This document shows, in pieces, positions 7,847-17,007 of a stretch of DNA of 64,000 nucleotides. The stretch is taken from NCBI GenBank assembly GCA_025937835.1, contig JAICQO010000005.1, forward strand, positions 62,001 to 126,000, given 5' to 3'. The notes under the pieces were generated by a model that was given only the letters and a program-made list of their open reading frames with translations, was not told the DNA's origin and searched no databases. The stretch's first letter is position 1; every line of letters starts with the position of its first letter. The translations under genes and the position numbers were made by a program. The stretch is from Polyangiaceae bacterium (lineage in GTDB: Bacteria; Myxococcota_A; Polyangia; Polyangiales; Polyangiaceae).

Positions 7847-9361
7847 GTGCGCCTGCTTCCGTTCGCAACGTTCTCGATCCTGCTCGCCTGCTCGCGGCCC
7901 GACCCGCCGGGCGCGCTACGAGCGAAGGCGACCCAGCTGGTCGGCTCCCCGAGCTCGAGCGGTTCCGCCGCCGCCCGACCGGCTCCCAAGCTCGGGACGG
8001 CCGCGGACGCGCTGCCATTTTCCCCGACCGGTCGGCGACTGGTCAGCATCGCCTGGCGAACCTGGATCTACACGGACACCGAGGCGCGGCGCGAGCGCTA
8101 TGGGTACCTGCGCGCGGGCGCCGTGGTCGACGCACGCGACCCGCCGATCGTGAATGATTCCTGCGAGGGGGGCTGGTACCGCATCAATCCGCGCGGCTTC
8201 GTGTGCGTCGGGATGGGCGCCTCGCTCGACTTGAAGCATCCCGTGGCGGTCGCGTCCACGGTGCGGCCGGGTCGGGGTGCGGGGCTTCCGTACATCTATG
8301 GGATGGCCGAAGACGTGGCGCCGCTCCTTTACTTCCGCCTGCCGACTGCGGACGAGGCGAAGGACAGCGAAGGGCCCGGCTTCGAGGAGCGCGTGACGGC
8401 CTACAAGGATCGCATCACGCGCGAGGGGCTTTCGACGGTGTTGGGCGAGCTCGGCGCGCCGCCCGATTTTCTGTCGACTCGCCGCGCGCTCGAGAAGCCG
8501 TACGGCGCGGTTCAGGGGCTCCGCTATTCGGCGCACATGGGGCGTGCCGCTCCTGGCAGCGGCTTCGCCTTTTCACGCGCTTTCGAGTGGCAGGGGCGCT
8601 GGTACGGCCTCACCACCGAGCTCGACGTCGTGGGGCTCGAACGTACCCGACTGGTCAAGCCGAGCCTGCTCCGCGGCGTGGTGCTGCCGAGCGATGCGGG
8701 GCTCCCAGTCGCCTTCGTGACCTCGCGTTATAGCGTCCGCTATTCTCAGACGGCCACAGGGGAGTTCAAACCGAATGGCGCGTTCGGCTACCGGGAAGGG
8801 CTGCGTCTCACGGGCCGCGGCTCCCCCGGGGGCATGGTGGAGGCGAATGGCGGCGTGTGGGCTGCGGATGCGACGCTGCGCCGGATCGAGCCGCGCACGA
8901 ACTTCCCGAGCGTCGCGACCGGCGACCGCAAGTGGATCGACGTGTCGATCCAGGACCAGACGCTGGTCGCTTACGAGGGCCGGCGTCCGGTGTTCGCCAC
9001 GCTCGTCAGCACCGGCATCGGCGGCATGGGCGATCCCGCCACCACCAACGCGACCGTGCGCGGCACCTTCATGATTTATTCGAAGGAGGTGAGCTCCACG
9101 ATGGACGGCGACATCGTCCAGGCCACCGCCGACTCGTATGCGCTGCGCGACGTGCCGTTCGTTCAGTACTTTCACCAGGGTTACGCCTTACACGGCGCCT
9201 ATTGGCACGACGAGTTCGGCAAGGCCCGAAGCCACGGCTGCGTGAATCTCGCTCCCGCCGACGCCGCCTGGTTGTTCGAGTGGACGGACCCGGTGGTTCC
9301 GCCCGACTGGCACGGTGTCGTCAACAAGGAGCGAGGCACCGTCGTCCACGTGCGCCCGTAG
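7847..9361 (+). CDS. L,D-transpeptidase (YkuD) lipoprotein
   Basis: A 504-aa exported protein. The N-terminal lipoprotein signal ends in the lipobox LLAC (Cys about 15), followed by a Ser/Ala-rich spacer. The C-terminal YkuD catalytic domain carries HGAYWHDEFGKARSHGCVNL, with the conserved His and the nucleophilic Cys of SHGCVNL. Such enzymes form 3-3 or protein-peptidoglycan crosslinks in the periplasm. The central 250 residues, including an SH3-like stretch (WIYTDTEARRERYGYLRAG), probably set wall binding. The start is GTG behind a G-rich Shine-Dalgarno. It is a single gene, followed by pilT at 9450. Confidence 0.93.
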   Translation: MRLLPFATFSILLACSRPDPPGALRAKATQLVGSPSSSGSAAARPAPKLGTAADALPFSPTGRRLVSIAWRTWIYTDTEARRERYGYLRAGAVVDARDPPIVNDSCEGGWYRINPRGFVCVGMGASLDLKHPVAVASTVRPGRGAGLPYIYGMAEDVAPLLYFRLPTADEAKDSEGPGFEERVTAYKDRITREGLSTVLGELGAPPDFLSTRRALEKPYGAVQGLRYSAHMGRAAPGSGFAFSRAFEWQGRWYGLTTELDVVGLERTRLVKPSLLRGVVLPSDAGLPVAFVTSRYSVRYSQTATGEFKPNGAFGYREGLRLTGRGSPGGMVEANGGVWAADATLRRIEPRTNFPSVATGDRKWIDVSIQDQTLVAYEGRRPVFATLVSTGIGGMGDPATTNATVRGTFMIYSKEVSSTMDGDIVQATADSYALRDVPFVQYFHQGYALHGAYWHDEFGKARSHGCVNLAPADAAWLFEWTDPVVPPDWHGVVNKERGTVVHVRP

Positions 9362-9449
9362 CCGCGCACATTTTCCCACTCGCGTCGCCTCCGCCGCCTC
9401 CATTGAAGCGTGGATTTCGTGGTGCTCGTCGGAGATATTCGAGGTTCGG

Positions 9450-11075
9450 ATGAAGCTGACGCTCACGGACCTGCTCAAGCGCGCACTGGCCGTGGGTGCG
9501 CTCGAGGTGAAGCTCGTGCCCGGGCGCCGCACGATCGTCGTGCTCCCGCAGGGTGAGAGCGAAGTCAAAGGCGAGCCACAGACCCCGGAACGGATCCACG
9601 AGCTGCTCGCCCCGGTGATCACACCGGAGGCCAAGCGGGCGCTGAGCTCCGGCTGGGCAGAGTGGGAGTTCCAGCTCGAGGGGCGCGGCCCCGTGCGCGT
9701 GGGCGTCGAGGTGAAGCTCGGCCTGCCGCACGTCACGCTGTTCCTCGATCGCTGCGACACGCCGTCGGCGCCCACGCACGAGCCGGTGCGTGACGAGCCA
9801 CGGATCGCCGAGCCAGCGCGCCCGGAGCCGGCCGCGATCGCGCGGATCCAGCCCACCCAGCGCGCCGTCCCCGCAAACAGCCTGGCCGCCGAGGAAGCCG
9901 CGCGGGCTCGCTCGGTGCTCCCGACCCAGCCGTCGCTGCCGCCGAGCGAGCTCAAGTACGAGGCGCAGATGAGCGCGGGCTCGACCTCGGAGATCGATCG
10001 GCTGCTGCTCACGATGCTGTCGATGCGCGCCTCGGATCTGCACATCTCGACCGGCTCGCCGCCGATGGTGCGCGTGGACGGCGAGATGCGGGCCGTGCCC
10101 GGCTACGACGTGCAGACCGCCGAGTCCGTGCAGCGCATGCTGTTCCCGATCGTGCCGCCGCGGAACCGCGAGGAGTTCGCCAAGACCCACGACACGGACT
10201 TCGCCTACGAGCTCGAGGGCAAGGCCCGGTTTCGCGCGAATTTGTTCGTGGATCTGCGCGGCATGGGCGCGGTGATGCGCGTCATCCCGAGCAAGATCCT
10301 GAGCGTCGAGGATCTGAACATCCCGAAGGAGCTGCTCGCCCTTTGCCACCTGCCGAAGGGCCTCGTGCTCGTCACGGGCCCGACCGGTTCGGGCAAGTCC
10401 ACGACGCTCGCCGCCCTCATCGACTACATCAATCGCAACCGCAGCGATCACATCATCACCATCGAAGATCCGGTCGAGTTCGTTCACCCGAACAAGAAGT
10501 GCCTGATCAACCAGCGCCAGGTCGGCGAGCACACGGACTCCTTCAAGCGCGCTCTGCGAGCCGCGTTGCGCGAAGATCCGGACATCGTGCTGCTCGGCGA
10601 GATGCGCGATCTCGAGACGATCGCGATCGCGCTCGAGACCGCCGAGACCGGGCACCTGGTGTTCGGCACGCTGCACACGTCGTCGGCGCCGGGCACGGTC
10701 GACCGCATCATCGACCAGTACCCCGCCGAACAGCAGAACCAGATCCGCGTCATGCTCGCCAACAGCTTGAAGGGCGTGATCAGCCAGATGCTGTGCAAGA
10801 AGATCGGCGGAGGGCGCGTCGCGGCGCTCGAGGTGATGCTGGGCGTGCCGGCGATCAGCAACCTGATCCGCGAGTCCAAGATTTTCCAGATCCCGTCGGT
10901 GATGCAGACCGGCAGGAAAATCGGCATGTGCCTGATGAACGACAGCCTGTTCAAGCTCGTCAAGGACGGCCTCGTCACCCCCGAAGAAGCCGTCGCGCGC
11001 GCGAACGACAAGCCCGGGCTCATCTCGCTGTTTCAGCAGGCCGGCATCAAGTACGAAGTGCAGCCCGCCGCCTGA
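9450..11075 (+). CDS. pilT: PilT-type pilus retraction ATPase with extra N-terminal domain
   Basis: Cytoplasmic hexameric ATPase that depolymerises type IV pili (twitching motility). The ATPase part is complete: Walker A GPTGSGKS, EDPVEF Asp box, Walker B LLGEMRD, GTLHTSSA His box, and the PilT-specific AISNLIRE version of the AIRNLIRE motif. Start ATG 9450 has GAGG upstream; the track's 9315 start overlaps the previous gene. The protein is 541 aa against about 340-370 for ordinary PilT. The extra roughly 180 residues comprise a second, degenerate copy of the PilT N-terminal domain (LLKRALAVGALEVKL, FRV-like VRVGVEV) plus a Pro/Ala-rich linker. A PilU-like role is an alternative. Confidence 0.92.
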   Translation: MKLTLTDLLKRALAVGALEVKLVPGRRTIVVLPQGESEVKGEPQTPERIHELLAPVITPEAKRALSSGWAEWEFQLEGRGPVRVGVEVKLGLPHVTLFLDRCDTPSAPTHEPVRDEPRIAEPARPEPAAIARIQPTQRAVPANSLAAEEAARARSVLPTQPSLPPSELKYEAQMSAGSTSEIDRLLLTMLSMRASDLHISTGSPPMVRVDGEMRAVPGYDVQTAESVQRMLFPIVPPRNREEFAKTHDTDFAYELEGKARFRANLFVDLRGMGAVMRVIPSKILSVEDLNIPKELLALCHLPKGLVLVTGPTGSGKSTTLAALIDYINRNRSDHIITIEDPVEFVHPNKKCLINQRQVGEHTDSFKRALRAALREDPDIVLLGEMRDLETIAIALETAETGHLVFGTLHTSSAPGTVDRIIDQYPAEQQNQIRVMLANSLKGVISQMLCKKIGGGRVAALEVMLGVPAISNLIRESKIFQIPSVMQTGRKIGMCLMNDSLFKLVKDGLVTPEEAVARANDKPGLISLFQQAGIKYEVQPAA

Positions 11076-11096
11076 CCTCCGCACGAAAGCGGGTCA
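11073..11096. terminator. shared hairpin spanning two convergent stop codons
   Basis: TGAC-(CT)-CCGC-ACGAAA-GCGG-GTCA forms a stem whose outer ends are the stop codons of pilT (TGA) and of the convergent membrane-protein gene (TCA on the plus strand). It could serve as a bidirectional terminator or 3'-end protector. No T-run is present on either side, so intrinsic termination is uncertain. Confidence 0.4.
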
Positions 11097-12815
11097 GCGC
11101 AGCAGATCCAGCCGATCCGCGATCCCCTCGTAGCGCTCGGGGTTCTCGGAGCCGACGTCGAGATCGAAGGCCACGCGGTGCCCCTCGTCCGGAGCGAGCT
11201 CGCCCGCGATCGGCTGTGCGGTTTCTACGAGCACCGTGGGCGGCGCCGCCACAGGGCGCGTCGGGTCGAGCGCGCGCTCGAGGCCGCGGATCTTGAGCCC
11301 GAGGTTCTTCTGCGTGACCTTCCCCGCGTTGAACACGCAGGCGCTGGCGCGGCGCCGCGCGCCGTTCCCCTCCACCTTGAGCTCGCAGACCCGAAGCTCG
11401 GATTGCGCCTGGATCAGCCGGGTCAGGTAAGGGGCTTCGTCGTCGCGCAGCGCCTCGCGCAGGGACAAGGTGCTCTCCCTCGCGCGCGGATCACCGAGGA
11501 AGCTCAGCAGCATGGCTCCGTGCAGGCGGACCGGGCGATTTCTGGCGGACAAGAGCTCGAACAGGCGCTGCGTGGGCGCTGCGTCTTCGCCGTTCGGTCC
11601 GATCGTGCCCTTCACCGAGTTCACGACCTCCGCCTCCGTGCCTTCGGCCTCGACGCTCCACTTGATGGCTTGCCCGGGGGCGAGCGTGCCTTCGTAGAAC
11701 AGCGAGCGATTCGAGACCTGAGTGCGGCGTGTGGAGGGCGGGGGATCGCGCTCGTAGAACAGCACCAGCAGCGAGACCTCGTCGATCGCGTCCTTCGAGT
11801 TGTTGATCACCGCGACCTCGAGCTCCAGGTACTGCTTCCGGGCGCTCTCGTCGGCGCCGCGGCCGCGCCGCACGCGCTCGGAGAAGGTGATGATCTGCAG
11901 CCTGGGTAGCGGATCGGACCAGAGCAGCGAGTCCGAGCGCGCGCAGCGGCAGTCCCCGGTCGCGACGGCTCCGGCGGGCGCTCTGGGCGTTTCCGCCGCG
12001 GTCGCGGTTGCGGCGACGGCGGCTCTCTGCGCGGGCGCCTGGGCCTTGGGTGGTGTGGCCTGGGTCGGCTGCAGAGAGGCGCTGCGCTCTTCCGAGCGGC
12101 GCTCCGCCACCTGGCTGGTCGTGACCCAGCGCGCGACCAAGAGCACGCTGAGCGCTCCGGCGCTGAGCGTGATCACGATCGCGAACGTGGTCTTCGGCAT
12201 CATGCCCTGCAGGCGCTCGATGTCGAAGGCGGCCTTGTTTCTGGGGGGCGGCGCGGGGAGCCGTACCAGCGTCGGCAGGTAGTGCCCGAGCTCCATGCTG
12301 AAATGAGCGAGCGCGAGCGCGTTGGGGTTGTCGTCGAAGCGGCGATCGACCAGAAAGCCCAGGCCGATCACCGACAGCGCGCTGATCGCAGAGATCAGGA
12401 TCGCGGCGAGCGCGCTGGTCTCGGGTGAGAGCCGCACCAGCGTGGCGCCGAGGATCAACGCGACCGACAGCGCCGCCGCGCCCGCTCCGAGCCGCACCAG
12501 CATCCGCCGCCGAGCGAGCTCGGGCGTGGGCGCGGCGCTGCCGCTCGCGAAGTTCATGAGCAGCATGCGGTTCAGCGGCGTCAGCTTCGGCTCGAGCGCG
12601 ATGAACACCCGCTCGCCCTCGAGCCGCGCCTCGTTGACGTTCGACCAGGGCACCGTCAGGCCCGTGCCCGAGGTCAGCGCCCCGGGCGCGTAGCCCTCGC
12701 GAAACGCGCCCACGCCGAGGTACGCCACGAACAACCCGTGGGGCGTGCATTCGACCTCTACGGCGCCAACGGCGTTGGAGCGCTCGTTGGCCACCGCCAC
12801 CGCGCGGTATCTCAT
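11094..12815 (-). CDS. membrane protein of unknown function
   Basis: A 573-aa protein. The N-terminal domain (about 1-100) resembles a PH-like or regulatory beta domain. Two close TM helices follow (about 105-155), then a loop and a third TM near residue 213 (FAIVITLSAGALSVLLV). After a Thr/Ala/Pro-rich linker, the C-terminal half looks like an extracytoplasmic beta-sandwich (LELEVAVINNSKDAIDEVSL; SVEAEGTEAEVV), possibly with disulphides (CRCARS, LRVCELK, RASACVF). The family is not recognised. Its end abuts pilT, convergently. Confidence 0.7.
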   Translation of the reverse strand: MRYRAVAVANERSNAVGAVEVECTPHGLFVAYLGVGAFREGYAPGALTSGTGLTVPWSNVNEARLEGERVFIALEPKLTPLNRMLLMNFASGSAAPTPELARRRMLVRLGAGAAALSVALILGATLVRLSPETSALAAILISAISALSVIGLGFLVDRRFDDNPNALALAHFSMELGHYLPTLVRLPAPPPRNKAAFDIERLQGMMPKTTFAIVITLSAGALSVLLVARWVTTSQVAERRSEERSASLQPTQATPPKAQAPAQRAAVAATATAAETPRAPAGAVATGDCRCARSDSLLWSDPLPRLQIITFSERVRRGRGADESARKQYLELEVAVINNSKDAIDEVSLLVLFYERDPPPSTRRTQVSNRSLFYEGTLAPGQAIKWSVEAEGTEAEVVNSVKGTIGPNGEDAAPTQRLFELLSARNRPVRLHGAMLLSFLGDPRARESTLSLREALRDDEAPYLTRLIQAQSELRVCELKVEGNGARRRASACVFNAGKVTQKNLGLKIRGLERALDPTRPVAAPPTVLVETAQPIAGELAPDEGHRVAFDLDVGSENPERYEGIADRLDLLR

Positions 12816-13171
12816 CGGGGCGGCGGGAGCCTAGTACGAAGCGCGGAGCTTGCGAAACGCGCCCGCGACCGTCGACGAAAAATTCACTCGAAAGAGAACC
12901 GATACCCGACCGAAACTGGCGTCGCGCGAGTCTGCACCCTACAGCGACACGCGCGTTCTCCTGGCTCCGTGGCGGACGGGAGAACCGTGAAACGTTGCCG
13001 GCACCCCGGGTTTCCTGAGCACCCGGGGTGCCGGGTAGTTTGAAGGAGATCGAGGCGCGCTCGGCACCGGAAACCAAAACCAGGTGGCCGACCCTAGAGC
13101 CGGCCGGCGCGGTCTGGCTAAAGGCAAGAGGAGCGCGCGGCGGGTCTGGCACCGAAACCCGAAAACCAAAC
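12816..13171. other. 356-bp intergenic region with hairpin and degenerate repeats
   Basis: Non-coding in all frames by composition. It holds a perfect 14-bp hairpin at 12998-13034 (arms CCGGCACCCCGGGT/ACCCGGGGTGCCGG, 9-nt loop). It also holds copies of a GGCACCGAAACC-type repeat that extend into the end of the downstream esterase ORF. It lies between two minus-strand genes, so the hairpin may end the esterase transcript. Confidence 0.55.
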
Positions 13172-13199
13172 TCAAGCACCGAAACCAGAAACAAAACCC
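13063..13199. repeat. three degenerate copies of GGCACCGAAACC(N)AAACC repeat
   Basis: Copies start at about 13063 (GGCACCGGAAACCAAAACC), 13148 (GGCACCGAAACCCGAAAACC) and 13175 (AGCACCGAAACCAGAAAC). Read on the minus strand these are GGTTT/GGTGCC units. The last copy encodes the final residues of the esterase (VGFVSGFGA) and its stop, suggesting that repeat expansion shaped the gene's 3' end. Confidence 0.55.
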
Positions 13200-13969
13200 A
13201 CCACGTGCTGCTCGATCAGCTCGAGGTCGTAGTCGAGCGTCGCGACATGGAACGAGCGCTCGAGCACGAGCTCGGTCGTGGTCGCGGCCGTCAACAGGCC
13301 GAGCAACGCTCGCGAGTTTTCGGGATCCACACTGTGATCTTGGCGTGAGTAGACGACCAGCACCGGGCAACGCACGCGGGCGAGCCCTTCGCGGATCCGC
13401 GGCAGCTCGCGCGTGAACGAGTTGCCCGCGGCCGTCGGCATCCAGCCGTAGGCGTGTTCGCTCACGCCGGGTTTGGCGATGTCGTCTTTGCGCAACCCGG
13501 CGAGCGCGGCGGGTGCGCGCGGCAAGACGCGCTCGAGCACCGGACCGAGCTTCAGCGCCAGCCGTTGTCGATCCAGGATCTGCGCGTTGATCGAGACGAC
13601 GCCCGCGAGCTTCGGGTGCCGCTCCGAAGCCGCGATATCCAGCGAGATGGCGCCGCCCATCGACAGCCCCACCAGCACGACCCGATCGGCCTGGTTCGAG
13701 AGCCGTTCGACCGTGGCGTGCGCCGCCGAAAGCCAGTCGGAGTAGCGCGTGCGCGCCATGTCCTGCTCGCTGGTACCGTGGCCCGGAAGCCTCGGCAGCT
13801 CGAGCCGGAAGCCATGAGCCGCCAGGCGCTCTGCCAACGGGCGGAGCGAGATCGGGCTGCCGGTGATGCCGTGGATCAACGCCAGCGCCGTGCCGGCGCG
13901 CGCGCCCTCGCCCGGAGCGTAGAAAGCCTCGGCGCCGGGCAAGACCCGATGTTCGACGACCTGGTTCAT
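13172..13969 (-). CDS. alpha/beta hydrolase, carboxylesterase/monoacylglycerol lipase type
   Basis: A 265-aa cytoplasmic serine hydrolase from ATG 13969, seven bases after the ruvB stop; the longer track start lies inside ruvB. It has the oxyanion-hole LIHGITGSP, nucleophile GLSMGG, acidic SRQDHSVDPENS and catalytic His in SFHVATLDYD. This arrangement matches Est30-like carboxylesterases, where the same HxxTLD segment carries the His. The C-terminus is encoded by a repeat copy. It is the last gene of the minus-strand run that includes ruvB. Confidence 0.9.
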   Translation of the reverse strand: MNQVVEHRVLPGAEAFYAPGEGARAGTALALIHGITGSPISLRPLAERLAAHGFRLELPRLPGHGTSEQDMARTRYSDWLSAAHATVERLSNQADRVVLVGLSMGGAISLDIAASERHPKLAGVVSINAQILDRQRLALKLGPVLERVLPRAPAALAGLRKDDIAKPGVSEHAYGWMPTAAGNSFTRELPRIREGLARVRCPVLVVYSRQDHSVDPENSRALLGLLTAATTTELVLERSFHVATLDYDLELIEQHVVGFVSGFGA

Positions 13970-13976
13970 CGGGAGC

Positions 13977-15050
13977 TCAAAAGAGATTGCCCTGGCGCGT
14001 GTCGCCGCGCTCGCCCCGGTAATCGAGCCCGAGGTGCTCGTAGGCGCGACGCGTCGCGATGCGACCTCGCGGCGTGCGGCCGAGGAAGCCTTGTTGCAAG
14101 AGGTACGGCTCGTACACGTCTTCGATGGTATCGCGCGGCTCGGCGAGCGCCGCCGCCAGCGTCTCGACACCGACTGGCCCGCCCTCGTAGTGCTCGATCA
14201 GGATACCGAGCAGGCGCCGATCCATCTCGTCGAGCCCGCTCTTGTCGACGCCCAGCCGCTCGCAGGTCATCTCGACGATGTGCGCGTCCATCTTTCCGCT
14301 GCCCTTGACCTCGGCAAAGTCGCGAACGCGGCGCACCAGACGGTTGGCGACGCGGGGCGTGCCGCGCGCGCGGGATGCCAACATGCGCGCTCCCTCGCGA
14401 TCGCAGTCGAGACCGAGCAACAGCGCGCTGCGCTCGATGATGCGCTCGAGCTCCTCGGGCGGGTAAAAGTCGAGGCGGATCGACACGCCGAAGCGCTCTT
14501 GAAGCGGCTTCGTCAGGAGGCCCGTGCGGGTGGTGGCTCCGACCAACGTGAACGGCCGCAAATCCAGGGTGATGCTCTCGGCGAAGGCGCCGTCCCCGGT
14601 CGCGACGTCGATCCGAAAGTCCTCGATCGCCGGGTACAGGAACTCTTCGACCGCGGGATTCAGGCGGTGGATCTCGTCGATGAACAGGATGTCGCCGCGC
14701 TCGAGCCGGGTCAGGATGCCGGTCAGTACGCCCTTGTGCTCGATGGCCGGGCCGCTCGTCACGAACAGCTTCACGCCCATCTCCTTGGCCAGGATGTTGG
14801 CGAGCGTGGTCTTGCCGAGACCCGGAGGTCCGGACAGCAAGATGTGATCGAGCGGCTCCTTGCGCTTGCGCGCCGCCGCCACGTACACCCGTAGGTTGTC
14901 CTTGTGCTTTTCCTGGCCGACGAAGTCGTCGAGGCTGCCAGGACGGAAGATGCGATCGAAGCGCTCTTCGTCGCTCTGCGTCACGCCGCCCACGAGCCGC
15001 GCTTCGGAGCTCTCTTCGGGGGACTCGGAAGCGCCGGCTTTTTTGGCCAT
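13977..15050 (-). CDS. ruvB: Holliday junction branch migration helicase RuvB
   Basis: A 357-aa AAA+ motor that drives branch migration with RuvA and RuvC. It contains the RuvB start signature (FDDFVGQ-like LDDFVGQEKHKDNL), Walker A GPPGLGKTT, Walker B ILFIDEIHRL, sensor 1 GATTRTG, the arginine-finger region GTPRVANRL, and the C-terminal winged helix ending in GFLGRTPRGR. The length is normal, with a 25-residue Glu/Ser-rich N-terminal tail. ruvA and ruvC are not adjacent. It lies 49 bp downstream of a histidine kinase gene on the same strand. Confidence 0.97.
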   Translation of the reverse strand: MAKKAGASESPEESSEARLVGGVTQSDEERFDRIFRPGSLDDFVGQEKHKDNLRVYVAAARKRKEPLDHILLSGPPGLGKTTLANILAKEMGVKLFVTSGPAIEHKGVLTGILTRLERGDILFIDEIHRLNPAVEEFLYPAIEDFRIDVATGDGAFAESITLDLRPFTLVGATTRTGLLTKPLQERFGVSIRLDFYPPEELERIIERSALLLGLDCDREGARMLASRARGTPRVANRLVRRVRDFAEVKGSGKMDAHIVEMTCERLGVDKSGLDEMDRRLLGILIEHYEGGPVGVETLAAALAEPRDTIEDVYEPYLLQQGFLGRTPRGRIATRRAYEHLGLDYRGERGDTRQGNLF

Positions 15051-15099
15051 GGAGGGCGCGACTCTACCTCGTGTGCCGAGGTTTTTCGAGCACCTTGGC

Positions 15100-17007
15100 C
15101 TAGCCCGCCGTGGGACCAGGCGGCGGCCGCGTGCTGGTGCTGGACAACGGGGTGCCCTCGGGGATCGCGTGCAGCGTCACGCACAGCGCGCCGCCGCCAC
15201 CCTGATTTTTGCGGCGCACGACCTCGAGCTTGCCGTTGTGGAGCTCGGTGACGGCGCGCGCGAGGCGTAGCCCGAGCGCCAGCCCCCGGTGTTCGCCGGC
15301 TTCGGGATCGCGGTTCGGATCGAGCATGGCCTCGAGCCGCGACACCGTGAAGCGCCGCGACAGGATCTCGACCTCGATCCGCACTCGATCCTTCTCCGAG
15401 CTCGCGAGCAACCGCACCGTGGGAGACTCGGTGGTGCGCAGCGCGTGCGCGACGAAGGTGGCGAGCGCGCTCGGCATGCGCACGCGATCCACGCGCAGGA
15501 ACCGATTCGGACCGCTGATCTCGATGACCACGGGCGCATCGCGATCGGAGGCGAGCTCGCGGCCCTTTTGTGCGGCCTCGTTGAGCAGGCTCGCCACGTC
15601 CATCGGATCGAGCACGAGCGTGAGCTGGCCGGCCTCGACGCGCGCCGCGTCCAGGATCGTCTCGATCAGCACCAGCAGCTCCCGCCCGCGGCGCTCGATC
15701 AAATCCAGGCTCTCGACCTGGCCGGGCGTGACGTTCTCCATCTTGCGCGCGAGCTCGGTGAAGCCGAGGATCGCGTTGAGCGGCGCCTTGAGGTCGTGGC
15801 TCACGCTCGCGAAGAACAGACCGCGCATGCGAACCGCGCCCTTCCGGGCCTCGATAGCGCGCTCCTGGGCGATCGCGAACACGCGGAAGCGCTGCGCCAG
15901 GCGATCGATGGCGCGGCCGAGATCGGCCACCACGCGGAACCGCGCCGAGCGCAGGATGCGCGTGCTGCCGCTCAGCACGGCGTCGGTGCCGAGCTCGCGC
16001 ACGTTGCGGGTGGCGCCGCGCAGATCCCGCGCCAGCGTCGCGCCCAGCGCGGTGCCGAGGAAGCCCGCGATGCCGGTCGCGATCAGCGCCACGAACACCG
16101 CGAAGGAGCTCAGGAACCCGACCGTCGAGCCGCTGAAGCGGACCTCGGCGCTGCCCTGCTCGAGCGGTGCGCGGAGCACGACCACGCCGTCGTCGCTGCG
16201 CGTCACGGAATAGCCGACCTTCGACGGATCGAGGCGAGCCGTAAAGCCGCGGGCGCGACCGCGCTCGAGCGCGGCCGCGATGCCCGCGTTGCGAACGACG
16301 CCGGGACCCGATTCGAGGGCGGCGCGCGCGAACACCCGCGCCGTCTCCTCGCGGTCGCGCTCGTCGGCGCGGCGCACGTGGGCGTTCACGACCAGCGCCG
16401 CGCCGATCGCCAGGAACACGACGGGCATCGTCACCGCCGCCAGCATGCGCCGTGACAGCCGCTGCTCGATGCGCCCCTCGTGCTCGGCCTCTTCCACGAC
16501 CTCGCGCATGATCTCGTGCGGCGCGAGCTCCAGCGCCCCGAGGAAAGCAGCGCGCACGAGCACGTACAGCGGCAGCGAGGTGACCGAGATGATCACGAGC
16601 CCGAGCAGGCACAGCGTGATGCCGGCGGTCAGATCCAGGAGCGGCGGGCGGAGGAGCGTGGTCGATACCACGATGCCGACGATCGACGGCACGAGCCAGA
16701 ACGTCAGGGTGCGCTGGGGCTCGCTCGACAGCTCGCGGAGCTGGTGCGGCTCGATCGCCGCCGAGCCCACGGCCAGCGAGCGCAGCAGGTAGCGGTAGGG
16801 GATGAACCGAAACACCACGTACAGGCAGCCGACTACGCTGCCCGCGATCATGCCGATCGCGAGCGTGGCCGCGCCCTGGATCGCGATCGGGCCGCTCAGC
16901 AGCAGAAGGTGCGGCGCGAGCACGCCGACCACCGCGGCCGCGCCCAGCGAGAAGCCGAGCTCGATGCCGATCACGCGCGGGCGCAGGCGGGTGGCAGCGG
17001 CGCTCAT
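15100..17007 (-). CDS. membrane histidine kinase with degenerate ATPase domain
   Basis: A 635-aa protein whose ATG overlaps the stop of the upstream kinase gene (ATGA), so the two are translationally coupled. There are about six TM helices, a periplasmic loop, a HAMP-like linker and a clear DHp H-box (FFASVSHDLKAPLNAILGF). The HATPase domain keeps a G2-like stretch (GLALGLRLA). However, the N-box position reads FVAHALRTTE without the usual Asn-Ala, and the D-box DTGPGI equivalent reads VEILSRRF. It may therefore be phosphorylated in trans, or act as a regulator of its coupled partner. No response regulator is adjacent. Confidence 0.85.
   Translation of the reverse strand: MSAAATRLRPRVIGIELGFSLGAAAVVGVLAPHLLLLSGPIAIQGAATLAIGMIAGSVVGCLYVVFRFIPYRYLLRSLAVGSAAIEPHQLRELSSEPQRTLTFWLVPSIVGIVVSTTLLRPPLLDLTAGITLCLLGLVIISVTSLPLYVLVRAAFLGALELAPHEIMREVVEEAEHEGRIEQRLSRRMLAAVTMPVVFLAIGAALVVNAHVRRADERDREETARVFARAALESGPGVVRNAGIAAALERGRARGFTARLDPSKVGYSVTRSDDGVVVLRAPLEQGSAEVRFSGSTVGFLSSFAVFVALIATGIAGFLGTALGATLARDLRGATRNVRELGTDAVLSGSTRILRSARFRVVADLGRAIDRLAQRFRVFAIAQERAIEARKGAVRMRGLFFASVSHDLKAPLNAILGFTELARKMENVTPGQVESLDLIERRGRELLVLIETILDAARVEAGQLTLVLDPMDVASLLNEAAQKGRELASDRDAPVVIEISGPNRFLRVDRVRMPSALATFVAHALRTTESPTVRLLASSEKDRVRIEVEILSRRFTVSRLEAMLDPNRDPEAGEHRGLALGLRLARAVTELHNGKLEVVRRKNQGGGGALCVTLHAIPEGTPLSSTSTRPPPGPTAG

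Noticed and set aside
9321-11084. 587-aa minus-strand ORF opposite pilT
   Set aside because: It mirrors pilT codon by codon and has no independent motif; pilT is unambiguous.
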